From Shinisaurus crocodilurus (taxonomy: Eukaryota > Chordata > Lepidosauria > Squamata > Shinisauridae): 64,000 nucleotides of DNA. Of this stretch, positions 21,033 through 32,050 are shown one piece after another. The position numbers were made by a program, and so were the translations under genes. The stretch is from positions 255,613,921 to 255,677,920 of the forward strand of contig CM037878.1 in the NCBI GenBank assembly GCA_021292165.1, given 5' to 3'. The notes under the pieces were generated by a model, which was not told the origin of the DNA, made no database searches, and was given only the letters and a program-made list of their open reading frames with translations. How positions within the stretch are numbered: the first letter of the stretch is position 1; the number at the start of each line of letters is the position of its first letter.

Positions 21033-23301
21033 TTTCCCATTCATAATCTCACCTCTGCTGAAACCTTCAGTTTTTGGCAGGCTACTTTCTGTCAGCATCA
21101 ACCCCACTCATTTGTAATATGAGGGTATTAATTGTAAGGTATTCTAAGCTACCTTACAGGTAACATTGCCGTAGGGATTACAATAAGATAGTATACATGT
21201 AGTACTTTGAACACTCCAAGGGAGGGATGAGATGACTTCATTCAGTCTTGCATCTTCAACCTTTTTTTAAAATTAGAATCCCTGTGATTCATTGGTGTGT
21301 TACATTTATGTAGTGAATATTCAAGATCTCTTAGCAGTTAAATCATAACTAATCTGTGTTAAGTGATCCTGGATATTCATTCTTGCTTATGAATGTCCAG
21401 CAAAGGCACTCTCCTGGGCTGCAGGGATCTTGCTACCATTTGTAGCTGAGATGAGGGAGTCTGCTGTGATGATGTGCAGAACTGGCTGTCATTTGTAGCC
21501 GAAAATATTGCGGACTTGGAAGTCACATGATCTACCAGTGCAAATATTGGCAGCAGGATGAAAGCCTTAGCTTGAGTAAGAGACTCTCAAAGGGCTGCAC
21601 CCAGCTTAAGTTGGGATGGCTCTTCTTATTCAAGCAAGCATATTCATATTTTCCAAATTCTGTCATGAATGTCTGTTGTGTCTATCTCACGGTTGCCTGG
21701 TTGCTATGCTATATACTGAAGTTGGGCTTCCTTCTACTAATGCCAGAAAAAACATTGGTTCTGCACTACTTAAAATTAGGAAGTTGCCAAAAACAGACTT
21801 TCCCCTCAAATAAGTTATACCTGAATAGAATCTTCTGGGAATAGGGGTGGGCAAATTCAGGGGGTTTGGGGCCACTTGTTCTCAAACTAAATTTCATCTT
21901 TTTACCACTCCATAGTGGCTTGCTGCCAAAATTTGAAAGGAAATAGCCATTTCTTTTCTGCAACCATGAATTTTGGCAGCACAGTGGTGGTGGTGGGGTG
22001 GCAGTGGGGATGCACGGGGGGGGGGCAGCGGGAGCTGCATTAGTCCTGTGGGCCATGTGTTGCCCATCCCTGGATATAAGAATAGAATAACATAACCTAC
22101 AAAACATCTTGAAAGCCTGTAAACTGTTGTGACGTGATTGTCATAGGTGAGAGTTCCATGGCCATTTTATCATGGTGAGATATGAGTTCTTGAGCAAGTC
22201 AAATGTAGAATCTGTTGCAAAGAGGTGAGAGGTCACTTCATGACCAAAAACTATCCCAAACTGGTTTTATTAGTGATACAGTAAGTCATGGTCTAGAATG
22301 AATACCTTTTGTAGTGCCTACATAGCAGCTTCACAATAGATTGAACTAGCCAGTAACCCACATTTCATCACACTAACATACTCTTGTAAATCAGCTCTTA
22401 CTAGCAGGGCTTTGGTTTTTTCCAGGGTGAGGATAGAGGAAAGTATGACACACACTGAATATTTTGTACAGCTAATTTAAGGATGCTTCCTTTGCAGGCA
22501 GATACACCACATTGTCTTGGAACAATTGCCTGGGGCCAGCAAGAGGCCACTGATGAGCTTTCAAAGCTCAGGGAATGTTATTTAATATTTATTGTGCTGG
22601 AGAAGGGATAATAGCAAACCGTGATTACCCTCAAAAGGATGAGGACAAGAAAGAGGGACAAGGGAGAAGTGAATAACAACAATAATGATAATTATTAATA
22701 ATCAAAGTACTTAGCACATCATAATACCTAGGTTTAGAGTATTCAAAGTAATGTACATACATTATGGATATGTGTTTGGGAGAGAAACAAAAGAGTTAAT
22801 TGTGCATATAGAGAAGAAGGGAAAGTGAAACAGTGAAGAGTAAGAAGTATAAAACAAAGACATTTCAGGGGAAAGAGAGAGAATTGATAAGGGAGTTAGG
22901 AGAATTGGCAATAAAAGCCAGCTACAATATTAAATGTTTGCACTCCAGATGTGCATGTAGACATTAGGAAATGATCATGATTGTTCGCTCACAGGCAGCT
23001 ACAATCAAAATTAGGCACCAATGAGAAATCATAGGTTCATTTGGTGAGAGGGAAGCCTCGGGTGCATCATTCAGCTAGTGGTGGGTCTGAAAGCCTCACT
23101 GACAGATGTACGCCTCATCTGTGCCTTGTATATTGTCAGATTTTGTATTTCCTCAGCCTGTCTTGGCAGCTTGTCCCATTACCAAACTGTTCCTAGAGCT
23201 TGCCTTTTTTTTAACTAACTATTCCTCATCACTTCTCAGATTCTTAAAAATGTGTGGCAAGGAGAAACATAGATTCCTGCCCTTTCTATAGAAATATTTT
23301 A
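21033..23301. other. Unassigned non-coding DNA
   Basis: No recognisable gene. A G12-type run lies at 22017-22028. Short frames here (for example 21527-21844) have no recognised motif and are treated as chance. Confidence 0.4.
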
Positions 23302-23370
23302 CAGTGCAATCCTATGCATCCTTATTCAGAAGTAAGTCCCAGTGTATCCTATGGGGCTTACTCCCAACGT
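23302..23370. repeat. Partial inverted-repeat element (GTGCAATCCTATG family)
   Basis: AGTGCAATCCTATGCATCC, AGAAGTAAGTCCCAGTG and GGGGCTTACTCCCAACG. The same end motif opens the palindrome at 62095-62226, but the interior differs. Confidence 0.5.
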
Positions 23371-23740
23371 AGGGATGGGGGAGAAATGTTCTCAGTTCAC
23401 ATTTCAATGTGAATGTACCAGATTCACATCTGAAATCAAAACACAAATGCAGTTTGCTGGTGGAATATAGATATTTCCAACATATGTGCTACAGTTTGCC
23501 CCCCCCCCCAAGTGTACAAAAATGAACACAAAAACACTTTATATGCAAAAGTGCACACAAAGTGATAATAGTAATAATGATAAGCCACATGATATGTGTG
23601 ACTGCAATCAAAGCATATATGTGCAAAGATATCTAGAATCAGAACATTAAATACAAAAATATTCTGGTACATAGAGGAGAGAGAATTGTAAATCTCAGTT
23701 TGTGAGAACCCCACATTTCAGCTTGAATCCTGCTTCATGC
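23371..23740. repeat. A/T-rich interspersed repeat (family D/E)
   Basis: Starts AGGGATGGGGGAGAAATG, then AATGTGAATGTACCAGATTC and AAGTGCACACAAAG blocks. The inside contains a C9-10 run at about 23500. Confidence 0.45.
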
Positions 23741-25274
23741 AGAGATGGTAGAAACCAACTTGATTTTTCTCCTTGCATGGTGTCTTTCCCATCTGCCATT
23801 CTTTTCCCTACTACTGTTTAGAACAGAAGCAAGGCATGTATGTAGCAAAGCAGTGCTGAGAAGCAAGCAAGTGCCATTTCCATTTACTGTTGCTGCACAA
23901 AACTGCAGTCTGCAACATCTGCCTTGGGCCTTCTAATAGTAAGTAAGGTCCATCCTGCTTTAAGGGTGGGGGGCATTAGTTTCAATATACAGCTAGCTAC
24001 CATATCAAGCCAGGCATAGGAACTAGACTAGCAAGCTTTCCATCCATTTTGAGCTGCCCACTATCCCCCTTTTCATCCCGAACATCCAGTAACAAGTATT
24101 ATTAATAAACATTATAAATCCAAATATATCATCATCATCATCATCATCATCAAACTAGGGCTTACAAAAAATAAACATACAAACAAAAAACCTTCTGTCA
24201 TTGAGTGTGTGTGTGTTTTATTTTTCCACACTACAATGTCCTTCTATCGTCCTTGCTGTTTCAGTTCTTTGCAGCCAGTCCCAAATGCTTTTCTGCCAGA
24301 CTCTCAGTCTCAGAAACCCTCCTGCAGGCCGACATCTTCTGCCGAACTGGGCAAAACTTATCAGAGCATCTAACCTTCACCTGTCCCTATTCCACACCCC
24401 TGCGGATCCATCCCTGTTAATTCCTGTCTTCTCCTAGCATGAAGCTGTCAATGGTACCTGAGTTTCCATTTGTCATTCTCATTTGATTCCTAGTCTTTAG
24501 CTCATTATTGTCTGCACTCTGCAACAAGCGCAGGTTACGCTTCCTTTGTACTTCTTAAACCATAGCAAGAAAACAGACATTATTAACCTAGCAGAAAATC
24601 ATAATTGATCATGATAGAGACGGCAGTGGTAGATCAAGCAAGGAAGAGGGTTTAAAATAATTACCATTCAAAAGGTCATCCCCACATCACTTGAGTACAG
24701 AGATATGTCTTACAATGTCGTCTAAGTGCTCCACCCCCTTTCAGTGGCAGGTAAGAGCCACCAAAATGAAAATTCATCCTATGACCCATTGTATTCTCTC
24801 CCCAGACTTTGGTAAGATAAATGGGCAGGTTTTCTGTATCTCAGGGGCTCGAGAGGCCCATTTTTCACTCCAGCTCATCAACCCTTGCCACAATTACCTG
24901 TGAAAGTTCCCAGAAGTGCAGCAGTCCAGATGTAACCTGTCACACTAGATATTCTACACCCTGCAAGGTCCTGCAACTGACATAAGGGCAGCACATGTTT
25001 TAGAGAAAAATGGCTGGGGAAACCTTCTATCATTCCTCTGCTTTAAAATCCAAGTTGTGTTGTGTTCTATTTGCAGTTAGTCCCATATTCTGCAGAAATC
25101 AAGATGGCCTGATAGTCAGATTGTCTACTGACAATCATATTTTTAAAGGATTTTGAGAATCGCATCTCATTTGATTGTAAACCAAATTAATTGTAAATCA
25201 AATCAAATTTACCTCATTATAAATGTTCACACTATGACACATTGATTAAAGATGGCACATTAGCACCCCTTGTG
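23741..25274. other. Unassigned DNA with (ATC)n
   Basis: An (ATC)8 microsatellite lies at 24128-24152. The rest lacks recognisable repeats; short frames at 24201-24437 and 24691-24903 carry no known motif. Confidence 0.4.
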
Positions 25275-25588
25275 ACTGATTTCAGCTTTTTTCAATTTCA
25301 GTTTCTCTCAGTTCTAATTTTTCTAATCTTAAATTTGGTTCACCCCAAACCTTGAGCATTTTTCCAGTCTTAACTTCAGTTTTTCCAGAACTTTAATTGA
25401 ATGCTATTTTCACACACATATGTGTGCATTTTGTACACATTTTTGATTGATGAACTTCATTCCAAATTTGGAGAAGTGTGAATTCCGAAGGATTAATTGA
25501 GTTTCGGTTTGTGTAATGGTTTTAAAGTGTGAAATTAGCTAAGTTAGCATTAAAATATGAACAAAACATTTTTCTCCCCTATCCCCAG
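25275..25588 (-). repeat. A/T-rich interspersed repeat (family D)
   Basis: Reverse copy of family D: TTTCAGTTTCTCTCAGTTC, AATTTGGTTCACCCC and AAATTTGGAGAAGTGTGAA, ending TTTTTCTCCCCTATCCC. Ends are approximate. Confidence 0.55.
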
Positions 25589-25777
25589 ACTGAAGTAGCC
25601 AACTCTTCTCTTGTTTTCTTTTAAGGATGTAAATTCAGGGCCAAAGTAGACCTGTGGTTGTATCAGAAGCATTTGTTCGTTCTTTTGCATATACTTTGGA
25701 TGAGGAATCTCTTTTTTATACAAAGAGGAATGTGTGGGGGACAAGAATGAAACCAGATCCGCTCCCCCACCTTAGAG

Positions 25778-25974
25778 AGGGCCATAGCTCAGTAGTAGAG
25801 CCCATGCTTTGCATGCAGGAAGTCCAGGGTTAGATCCCCAGCATCTCCAGGTAAGGTTGGGAAACCTCCTGCTTTTGAAACCCTGGAGAGCTGCTGCCAG
25901 TCAGTATCAACAATACTGGGCTAGATGGACCAATGGTCTGACTCAGTATATGGCAGCTTCTTATATTGCTATGA
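25778..25974 (+). mobile_element. tRNA-derived SINE, family A, complete
   Basis: The best full copy: GGGCCATAGCTCAGTAGTAG (A box), GGGTTAGATCCCC (B box), CCTGGAGAGCTGCTGCCAG, CTAGATGGACCAATGGTCTG and the end TATGGCAGCTTCTTATATT. The tRNA part is at the 5' end, with a non-tRNA body and a 3' end similar to an older CR1 family. No T-run terminator directly follows the tRNA part, as expected for a SINE. I cannot assign the published family name with certainty. Confidence 0.85.
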
Positions 25975-26537
25975 ACCTCACTGTTCTCTGCTGTTTTAAG
26001 CCATTTTCAGCCTGCCAGCTCACTTCTGTTCCTGGAGCCAGGCTAGGGGAAAAGTTCTTAAAGCAGCGAAGTGCAATGCGGTAAGACAGGGGAAGGATTG
26101 GGGTTTTGCCCATCCCCTTTTCCACTCCTTTTTGTGGGAGTAGACCTCCTACTGCTTTATATGCGAATGGAGAAAACAGATGCTTAAGATCCATGAGTCT
26201 GGTTCCACACGTCTAATTTGGCCCAGAGTCAGAGCAGTGAAAGTGATCCACCAGAATTGTAGCAGAGATCATATTCTGGCCCTGATTCTAGCTTTTATCC
26301 CCCTTTTCTCTTCCCCAAAACAAACCTTGGAGGTTGAGTAAGCTGGGAGATTGTGACTGGCCCATGAAGGTCACTCACTGAGCTTCCTGGAAAAGCATGC
26401 TATTCGCTATACTACATGCTATTCACTATACCCTCTGCCAAGATATCCTGGATCAAAGCCTTCATTAAACAAACTTTCCACAACTGTTCCCTTTTGTTCA
26501 CCTCGTAGCTTTTGCATTTCTATTCTTCACATCAGTG
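25975..26537. other. Unassigned non-coding DNA
   Basis: No recognisable gene or repeat. Confidence 0.35.
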
Positions 26538-26627
26538 CTCATCATCATCATCAGGCGATCACTCGTGACCGAGTAAGATTGTCTTCCAGGATAAAAGGAG
26601 GAAATTCTAAAGAAGATTGTGTAGACT

Positions 26628-27956
26628 CTAGCGATGGGTCCGTAAGTGCCTATGGAGGCCAATTCTACATCCACACAGCTTCCCACAGTGAGGACACAGG
26701 TTACCAGATGGAAGATGGCCCTGTAAAGGATTCATTTGACGTGCTTTTCGCTTAGCACGTTTCTCCCTTTCACCTTGCACTCGGGCTTCTTCAAAGTCCA
26801 TGGAACCTTTGTGAAAGGCCAACCTCCAGTTAGATCGTTCATGGGCCAGAGCTTCCCAGTTTTCAATGTTTATATTGCATTTTTTAAGATTTTTTAGCCT
26901 TATGAACATCTTTAAACCTCTTATATTGACCACCGATATTCCACTTTCCATCCTTGAGTTGGGAATATAAAGTAACTGCTTTGGGAGGTGGCAGTCAGGC
27001 ATTCGAACAACATGACCGGTCCACTGAAGTTGGCGTTGAAGGATCATTTTTTCAACGCTAGTAGTCTTGGCTTCTTCCAGTACACTGACATTTGTTCGCC
27101 TATCTTCCCAAGTAATTCGCAGGATTTTCCGGAGGCAATGTTGATGAAATCTTTCAAGGAGGTGGAAATGACGTTTATAGATAGTCCATGTTTCGCAGGC
27201 ATACAATAAAGTTGGTAATACAATGGCTTCATAAACCAGTGTTTTGGTCTTCTTACAAATATCCCGATCCTCGAACACTCTATGTTTCATTCGAGAAAAT
27301 GCGGCACTTGCGGAGCTCAAACGATGCTGGATTTCACTGTCGATGTTAGCTGTAACAGAAAGATAGCTGCCAAGATAGAGAAAATGATCGACATTTTCCA
27401 GTATTGTCCCACCAAGCTGGATAGATGGCATCACCAAAGGGTTAGCTTGCACTTGCTGATGAAGCACTTTGGTGTTTTTGATGCTAAGTGAGAGACCAAG
27501 ATTTTCGTATGCTTCTGCAAAAGCATTTAGGATAGTTTGGAGGTCATCCTCTGAATGTGCGGAGACCACATTATCATCAGCATACTGAAGTTCCACAACG
27601 GAGGTTGTAATTACCTTACTTTTTGCTTTCAGCCTGCTGAGATTAAAAAGCTTTCCATCTGTTCGATATATAATTCCCACACCAGTGGTAAGCTTCCCCT
27701 CAACAAGATGTAAAATCATGGTGATGAAAATAGCAAATAATGTTGGGGCGATAAAACATCCCTGTTTAACACCTGATCCCACTTTAAATGGAGCACCATG
27801 AGAGCCGTTGTTGTCCAAAACCGTTGCCGTCATGTTGTCATGGAGAAGTCGCAAGATATTCACAAATTTATTGGGGCATCCAATTTTCATAAGGATAGTC
27901 CAGAGAGCTGTACGGTCTATAGTATCAAAGGCCTTAGCCAAATCGATAAATGCCAT
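26628..27956 (-). pseudogene. LINE reverse transcriptase C-terminal part with C2H2 finger (broken)
   Basis: 442 codons open on the minus strand from an internal Met. Motif A FIDLAKAFD lies at residues 3-11 (Asp5, Asp11), motif B GSGVKQGCFIAPTLF at 60-74, and catalytic YADD at 125-128. The middle has the conserved YACETWTIYKRHFHLLERFH block, then LQWTGHVVRMPD. The last 22 residues form a C-X2-C-X12-H-X3-H finger (Cys421, Cys424, His437, His441). The N-terminal reverse transcriptase and endonuclease lie upstream in other frames or are missing, so this is a remnant although the frame itself is long. It would prime and copy RNA at a nick in an intact element. Family members usually carry a finger of this kind at the C-terminus (recalled, not checked). 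Confidence 0.75.
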
Positions 27957-28127
27957 AAAGGGGTTGATTTTGCTCCCGGCATTTTTCTTTGAGCTGACGT
28001 GCAGTAAAAATCATGTCTACTGTCCCTCTAGAGGGGCGGAAACCATATTGAGTTTCAGGGAGGATCTCTTCTGAAATAGATAGAAGACGGTTTGCGAGAA
28101 TCCTGGCAAATATTTTACCTGCGGTAG

Positions 28128-28467
28128 CTAAGAGAAAAATGCCCCATAGTTTCCACAGTCTGTTCTATCACCCTTCTTAAAGAGGGTGATAATTATGGCA
28201 TCCCTGAAGTCTTCTGGGATCTCTTCTCTTATCCAGATTTTTTCGATGAGTTTATGAAGATGTTGTACAAGTTCGGGGGCCCCTTCTTTAAAGATTTCAG
28301 CAGGAATCCCATCTGGTCCACTAGCTTTGTTGTTCTTCATTTGATTAATGGCTTTTTTTACTTCATCCAAAGTGGGGAGTATTGCAAGTTCCTCTCTAAT
28401 TTGTTTTTGCGGGATTTGCGAAAAAATCTCATTATCCACCTTAGATTTACGATTTAAATTTCCCTCA
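28128..28467 (-). pseudogene. Upstream part of the same LINE reverse transcriptase
   Basis: Minus-strand frame with NRKSKVDNEIFSQIPQK, KASGPDGIPAEIFKEGAPEL and ITLFKKGDRTDCGNY, the first conserved blocks of a non-LTR reverse transcriptase. It stops at 28128-28130 just after a frame slip. The next segment (about 28140-27960), with TAGKIFARILANRLL and ILPETQYGFRPSRGT, is in another frame, then slips again into the long frame. The 5' sequence from about 28467 outward no longer matches. Confidence 0.75.
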
Positions 28468-28545
28468 CATCCTACACAGTCGTACTGTTTCCCCCCAGCC
28501 CATCTCCCACCAACCTCATAACACAAATCTTGTCTTATTTTAAAC

Positions 28546-28615
28546 CAGCTTTCCCCAAACTAGTGCCATTCTGGCTGGGTAAGATGACGATTCTAGTCCA
28601 ACACATCTGGAGGAC
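28546..28615. repeat. Fragment of hAT-like MITE, family 2
   Basis: CAGCTTTCCCCAAACTAGTG and TCTAGTCCAACACATCTGG resemble both arms of 30265-30394, in reduced form. Confidence 0.45.
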
Positions 28616-28626
28616 ACCTGGCTCAG

Positions 28627-29118
28627 TTTCCTGCTTGTGGGCTTCCCATAGGCATCTGGTTGGCCACTGTGCAAACAAAATGCTTGACATTTTATTGGGA
28701 TGTGTGAGTCAGCAAAACCTGAGCTCATCGAAGTTCTCTAGATTCCACGTTGAAGCTCGTCCCTTTTCATGTCTGTATCATACTGAGAGCTTTTGTTTTT
28801 TTTCTTTTTGTATGAAAATTTGGGCATTTTTTGGAATATACACATTCTTCTCCCATTGAGTAAAATGAGTTTCTGTGAATTTTTCAGAAGTATGCATTTC
28901 ATGCACATTTTTCAAATGTACACATGCTGTTGACTACTCTTTTTTAATCTGCAAATCACATTGCAAACTCAGAAATGTACAGACTTCAACCTCAGATTGT
29001 GTTCAATTCCATATTCAGTGAACTAGGTAAATCCTGATCAAAAACAAACTGAAATGAATTTCTCATACATCCCTAGCTAGACAGGCCTTTGGTCTGATCC
29101 AGCAGGGATCTTCTTACA
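28627..29118 (+). mobile_element. Old CR1 3' fragment, interrupted
   Basis: TTGTGGGCTTCCCATAGGC, CATCTGGTTGGCCACTGTG and, after the interruption, GCCTTTGGTCTGATCCAGC followed by AGGGATCTTCTTA are consecutive parts of the old CR1 3' UTR. The A/T-rich repeat at 28735-29076 lies between them. Confidence 0.6.
28735..29076 (-). repeat. A/T-rich interspersed repeat (family E)
   Basis: Reverse copy of 47427-47879: TTGAAGCTCGTCCCTTTTC, TTTTTCAAATGTACACATG and the end ATGAATTTCTCATACATCCC. It interrupts a CR1 3' end. Confidence 0.6.
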
Positions 29119-29163
29119 TATAGCATTTGCAAGTTTCCCTTTGAACATTCCAAAATGCAGGGG

Positions 29164-29328
29164 GGGACCATACCTTGTAGAGCACCTGCTTAGCATGCAG
29201 AAGGTCCCAGGTTCAATATCTTGTATCTCCAGTGAAGAAGGATTGAGGTGCAGGTGATAGGAAAGACCTGGAGAGCCACTGCCAGTCATAGCAGACACTA
29301 TTGAGCTAGATAGACGAATACTCTTGCT
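29164..29328 (+). mobile_element. tRNA-derived SINE, family A, diverged
   Basis: GAGCACCTGCTTAGCATGC, GGTCCCAGGTTCAATATC (B box) and CCTGGAGAGCCACTGCCAG, then GAGCTAGATAGACGAATAC. The A box is damaged and the 3' end is missing. Confidence 0.7.
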
Positions 29329-29333
29329 CGTAG

Positions 29334-29888
29334 TGATGTGCTGACACTGGGAAAAGCAAGTCCAGATTTCCTGTCCTTCTGATCTGATGATTGGAAGTGG
29401 GCTGAGCCAGGGGTGGGGGGTGTTTCTGCGAACTTCCGTCTTCAAGACAAGCTGTAGTTTGTGCATTTCTTTAAAAGTACTAAGGAAATTTGCACACAGT
29501 GTGCTATTTTGCACATTTTGCAGAAATCAGCATCTGAAAAGTATGTGGATCTAGTGCAATTTGCATAAAATCAGCCAATTTGCACAAATCTGCTAGATCC
29601 ATGTGCATTTCAAGTGGCAATTTGTGCAAAACATGCAAAATACCATGATTTATGCAATTTGTATAAAGCTACACAAATTGTGCAAATAACGTGGTATGCA
29701 TAAATTTCCTTAGCATTTAACAAAAAATGTGCAAACCACAGCCCATCTTAGAGATGGAAGTCCACAAGCTGGCTTGACTCGTGTCATAGCAAGTCGGCGC
29801 CATTGCAGAGGAGGCAAGCCGACATCCAGGGGGCCGAATCATGAAAATCCCTCAGATTTTCTCCCCCCTATCAGATTCCTCATGCATC
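29334..29888. mobile_element. Inverted-repeat A/T-rich DNA element
   Basis: Starts AGTGATGTGCTGACACTGG and ends ..CTCATGCATCCGTA. The inside has mirrored blocks AAGGAAATTTGCACACA and TGCATAAATTTCCTTAGC, plus repeated CAATTTGCATAAA / ATTTGCACAAAT, giving a long imperfect hairpin. Non-coding. Confidence 0.5.
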
Positions 29889-29941
29889 CGTATTCTAACC
29901 TAGCACAGGTAACTTCCTACAAATAATGCCAGTGCTTTTGG

Positions 29942-30137
29942 GGAAGGGCCATAGCTCCAAGGCAGTGCACATGCTCTGCATGCATAAAGACCTTGATTCA
30001 ATCCATGGCATCTCTAGGTAGGGTAGGAAAGAGTCCTCTCTGAAACCCTGGAGAGTTGGTACTAGTCAGTGTAGACAATACTGAGCAGGATGGACCAAGG
30101 ATCCTACTCGGGATAAGGTGGCTTCCTATATTTATGG
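29942..30137 (+). mobile_element. tRNA-derived SINE, family A
   Basis: AAGGGCCATAGCTCCAAGGC, CTTGATTCAATCC (B-box-like), GAAACCCTGGAGAGTTGG, GTAGACAATACTGAGCAGG and ATAAGGTGGCTTCCTATAT. Complete length, diverged. Confidence 0.8.
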
Positions 30138-30264
30138 CTGGAGAAAGCTTGAAAGCCGAATGTGTAAATCCTCATGATGGGCCATGCCTTTGTACATGTA
30201 TATAATATACAGGGAAACAGGCCCAGATTTCCTTCTGTGTGCCTGCCTTGCCTATTCACTGCAT

Positions 30265-30394
30265 CAGCCTTCCCCAACTTGGTGCCCTCCAGATATGTTG
30301 GACTCCAACTCCCATCACTCCAATGGTATGCTGGCTTGGAATGATGTGACTTGCAGTCTAACACATCTGGAGGGCACCAGGTTGGGGAAGGCTG
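30265..30394. mobile_element. hAT-like MITE, family 2
   Basis: 130 bp with inverted ends CAGCCTTCCCCAACTTGGTG and ..CACCAGGTTGGGGAAGGCTG. Flanked by identical CACTGCAT at 30257-30264 and 30395-30402, a perfect 8-bp target-site duplication. Non-coding. Confidence 0.9.
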
Positions 30395-30402
30395 CACTGC
30401 AT

Positions 30403-31180
30403 TTTCTGCTGCCCTCTTACTCTCCTAATTCTTCACCTGCACTGTGTTGTCCAAGAAAGTATAACCAGGTGATTAGATAAGGAGCTGTCCACTCCAGTTC
30501 GGTAAAGATATAAATGACTGACCTTTCAGTGGTCCTCCTGAGAGGGTGCAGGCAAGGAGTATGTGCTGTGTTCTTACTAATTCATCTATGAGTCACTCCC
30601 ATTATAATCAATAAATCAATTTCCTTTTAATATGGAGATGTTGGCTCAGCTTTGATTTTTTGATGACAAAATTCCTTACTCAGCTGTCGTACCACTTCCT
30701 TTCTAACTTCAAAAACTTCCATTAGCACCACTATGTGAAGCTCCATTAATCCGTTTTCATTGAAATAATGCTCTTATTCTCCCTCTGTGTCTTTTTTGCA
30801 TCCTACTCATCCTCGTTGCCTCACAGGCACTTTTATTAATACATGAAGATTTGGTATTAGAGTAATGAAGAAGCCCAAGTAATTGAAACACACACATACA
30901 TTTCTCATCACATGCCTCGAAAACAGTGGCTGACTTGCGCAACTGTTTGTTTGACTGATCTTTTCCATAGCGAAGCCAGTCCATGCTGACGTCTCCATAT
31001 GATTAACCAATCACACTACTAGTTCATCACATCTCCCAATGATCATCAGGGCTGGTCTGGGTCTATGGGTGGCCATACTGGAGTATTTTACAACCCCAGG
31101 ATACTTGAGTTCAGTCACTGAAGACTGAGCTGGAGGCTTGAGCTTGTAAGGGAGGTCAGCGCTGAGCACTGGGGCCAGTG
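30403..31180. other. Unassigned non-coding DNA
   Basis: No recognisable gene or repeat. Short frames at 30757-31010 carry no known motif. Confidence 0.35.
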
Positions 31181-31542
31181 TCATGGCCCCAGATCTGGAG
31201 GGTCGGCATCAGCCAAACTAGGGCTCTGAGCCAGCAAGACACTTGTCACCAAGAAGGACACTCAGGAACCCCTGATCTTCCCTAGACCCAAGAACCCATC
31301 GGCCCTCCCATCAACCCCAACCTCCAAGAATACCTCTCCCAAAGCCTCTCTGTTCCCTCAGCTATGTCAGATCTTAGGGTTGCAGAAATGAGCAGGGGCA
31401 CTTTAAAGCTCCAGTTGGTACCAAGTGGGAGGTGGAACTTCTGAGAGACCTGAGCTAATCAGCCTACTTAAGCCCTCAGTTGCTACTAGTCCCATGCTGG
31501 AACAACAGCTCCCTTCATAAGGAGCTACCCAAGACTAGCAGC

Positions 31543-31700
31543 TCCATAGATTTCATAGATCATAGAGTTGGAAGGAGCCTACAAGGCTATCGAGTCCAAC
31601 CCCCTGCTCAATGCAGGAAACTAGAGGAGGGGTCTCCCATCCAAGTAATAACCAGGCTTTCCATGCTCAGACAAGCTGAGCCAGCATAAGCCACAGGCCT
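31543..31700 (-). mobile_element. 5S-rRNA-derived SINE with CR1-type tail (internal deletion)
   Basis: On the minus strand the head reads GGCCTGTGGCTTATGCTGGC, then TTACTTGGATGGGAGACC, a stretch of 5S rRNA that includes its internal promoter region. The tail has CCTGCATTGAGCAGGGGGTT, GGACTCGATAGCCTTGTAGG and repeated ATCTATGA-type units. Compared with 42661-42831 it lacks about 15 bp corresponding to CTAAGCAGGGTCAAG of 5S. It is inserted within a possible LTR. Confidence 0.85.
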
Positions 31701-31727
31701 CCTGCAGAGCACTGTCCAAGGTGCTAG

Positions 31728-31962
31728 TTTATTTATTCATTTGATTTATTTGATTTCTACACCACCCATCAGCCACAAGGCTCCCTGGGTGGTTTACAAA
31801 AAAAAACACAAAAAACCCAAAACAAATCAGTATAAAGCAATCACCATAAAACCAAATAATATCATTAATATAAAATACAAATACAACACAATATAATACA
31901 ATCATACAAAGAGCAGCTAGAAGAATCAGTACGGGAGCATAACTGCTGACCAAAATAATCCT
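31728..31962 (-). mobile_element. L2-like LINE 3' tail
   Basis: TTTATTCATTTGATTTATTTG, then CTACACCACCCATCAGCCAC and CTGGGTGGTTTACAAAA, as in the 3' UTR of 19740-20640. No coding part remains. Confidence 0.6.
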
Positions 31963-32050
31963 TGCTTTGCCAGTTGTAGCTTCCTTTGCTCAGAGCCCCC
32001 TTGAGTGCCCAATTGCCTGGCCACTTCCCCCAGGGCTGGACCCTAACAGG

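Larger units (their letters stand above)
26538..28467 (-). mobile_element. Decayed non-LTR retrotransposon, not CR1/L2/L1 (possibly Vingi/Ingi or RTE-like)
   Basis: Minus-strand element, 5'-truncated near 28467 and ending with a (GAT)n tail (plus-strand CATCATCATCATC at 26538-26551). It keeps a reverse transcriptase and a C-terminal C2H2 finger but no endonuclease. The reading frame is broken twice (about 28130-28140 and 27957). The finger, the wording of the reverse transcriptase and the short GAT tail set it apart from CR1, L2 and L1; the clade is inferred. The left flank CTTCACATC and right flank CCTCACATC could be a decayed target duplication, but this is weak. Confidence 0.7.
31181..32050 (+). 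mobile_element. Possible LTR with nested SINE and L2 tail
   Basis: Begins TGTCATGGCCCCAGATC, contains a TATA-less promoter-like CTACTTAAGCCCTCAG at about 31460-31475, and may end near ..CTGGACCCTAACA. A 5S-derived SINE (31543-31700) and an L2-like tail (31728-31962) lie inside. No target-site duplication was found, so this is tentative. Confidence 0.3.

Noticed and set aside
25778..25860. A functional tRNA gene
   Set aside because: A and B boxes are present, but the sequence lacks a tRNA fold with a proper acceptor stem and continues into the SINE body; it recurs elsewhere in the window.
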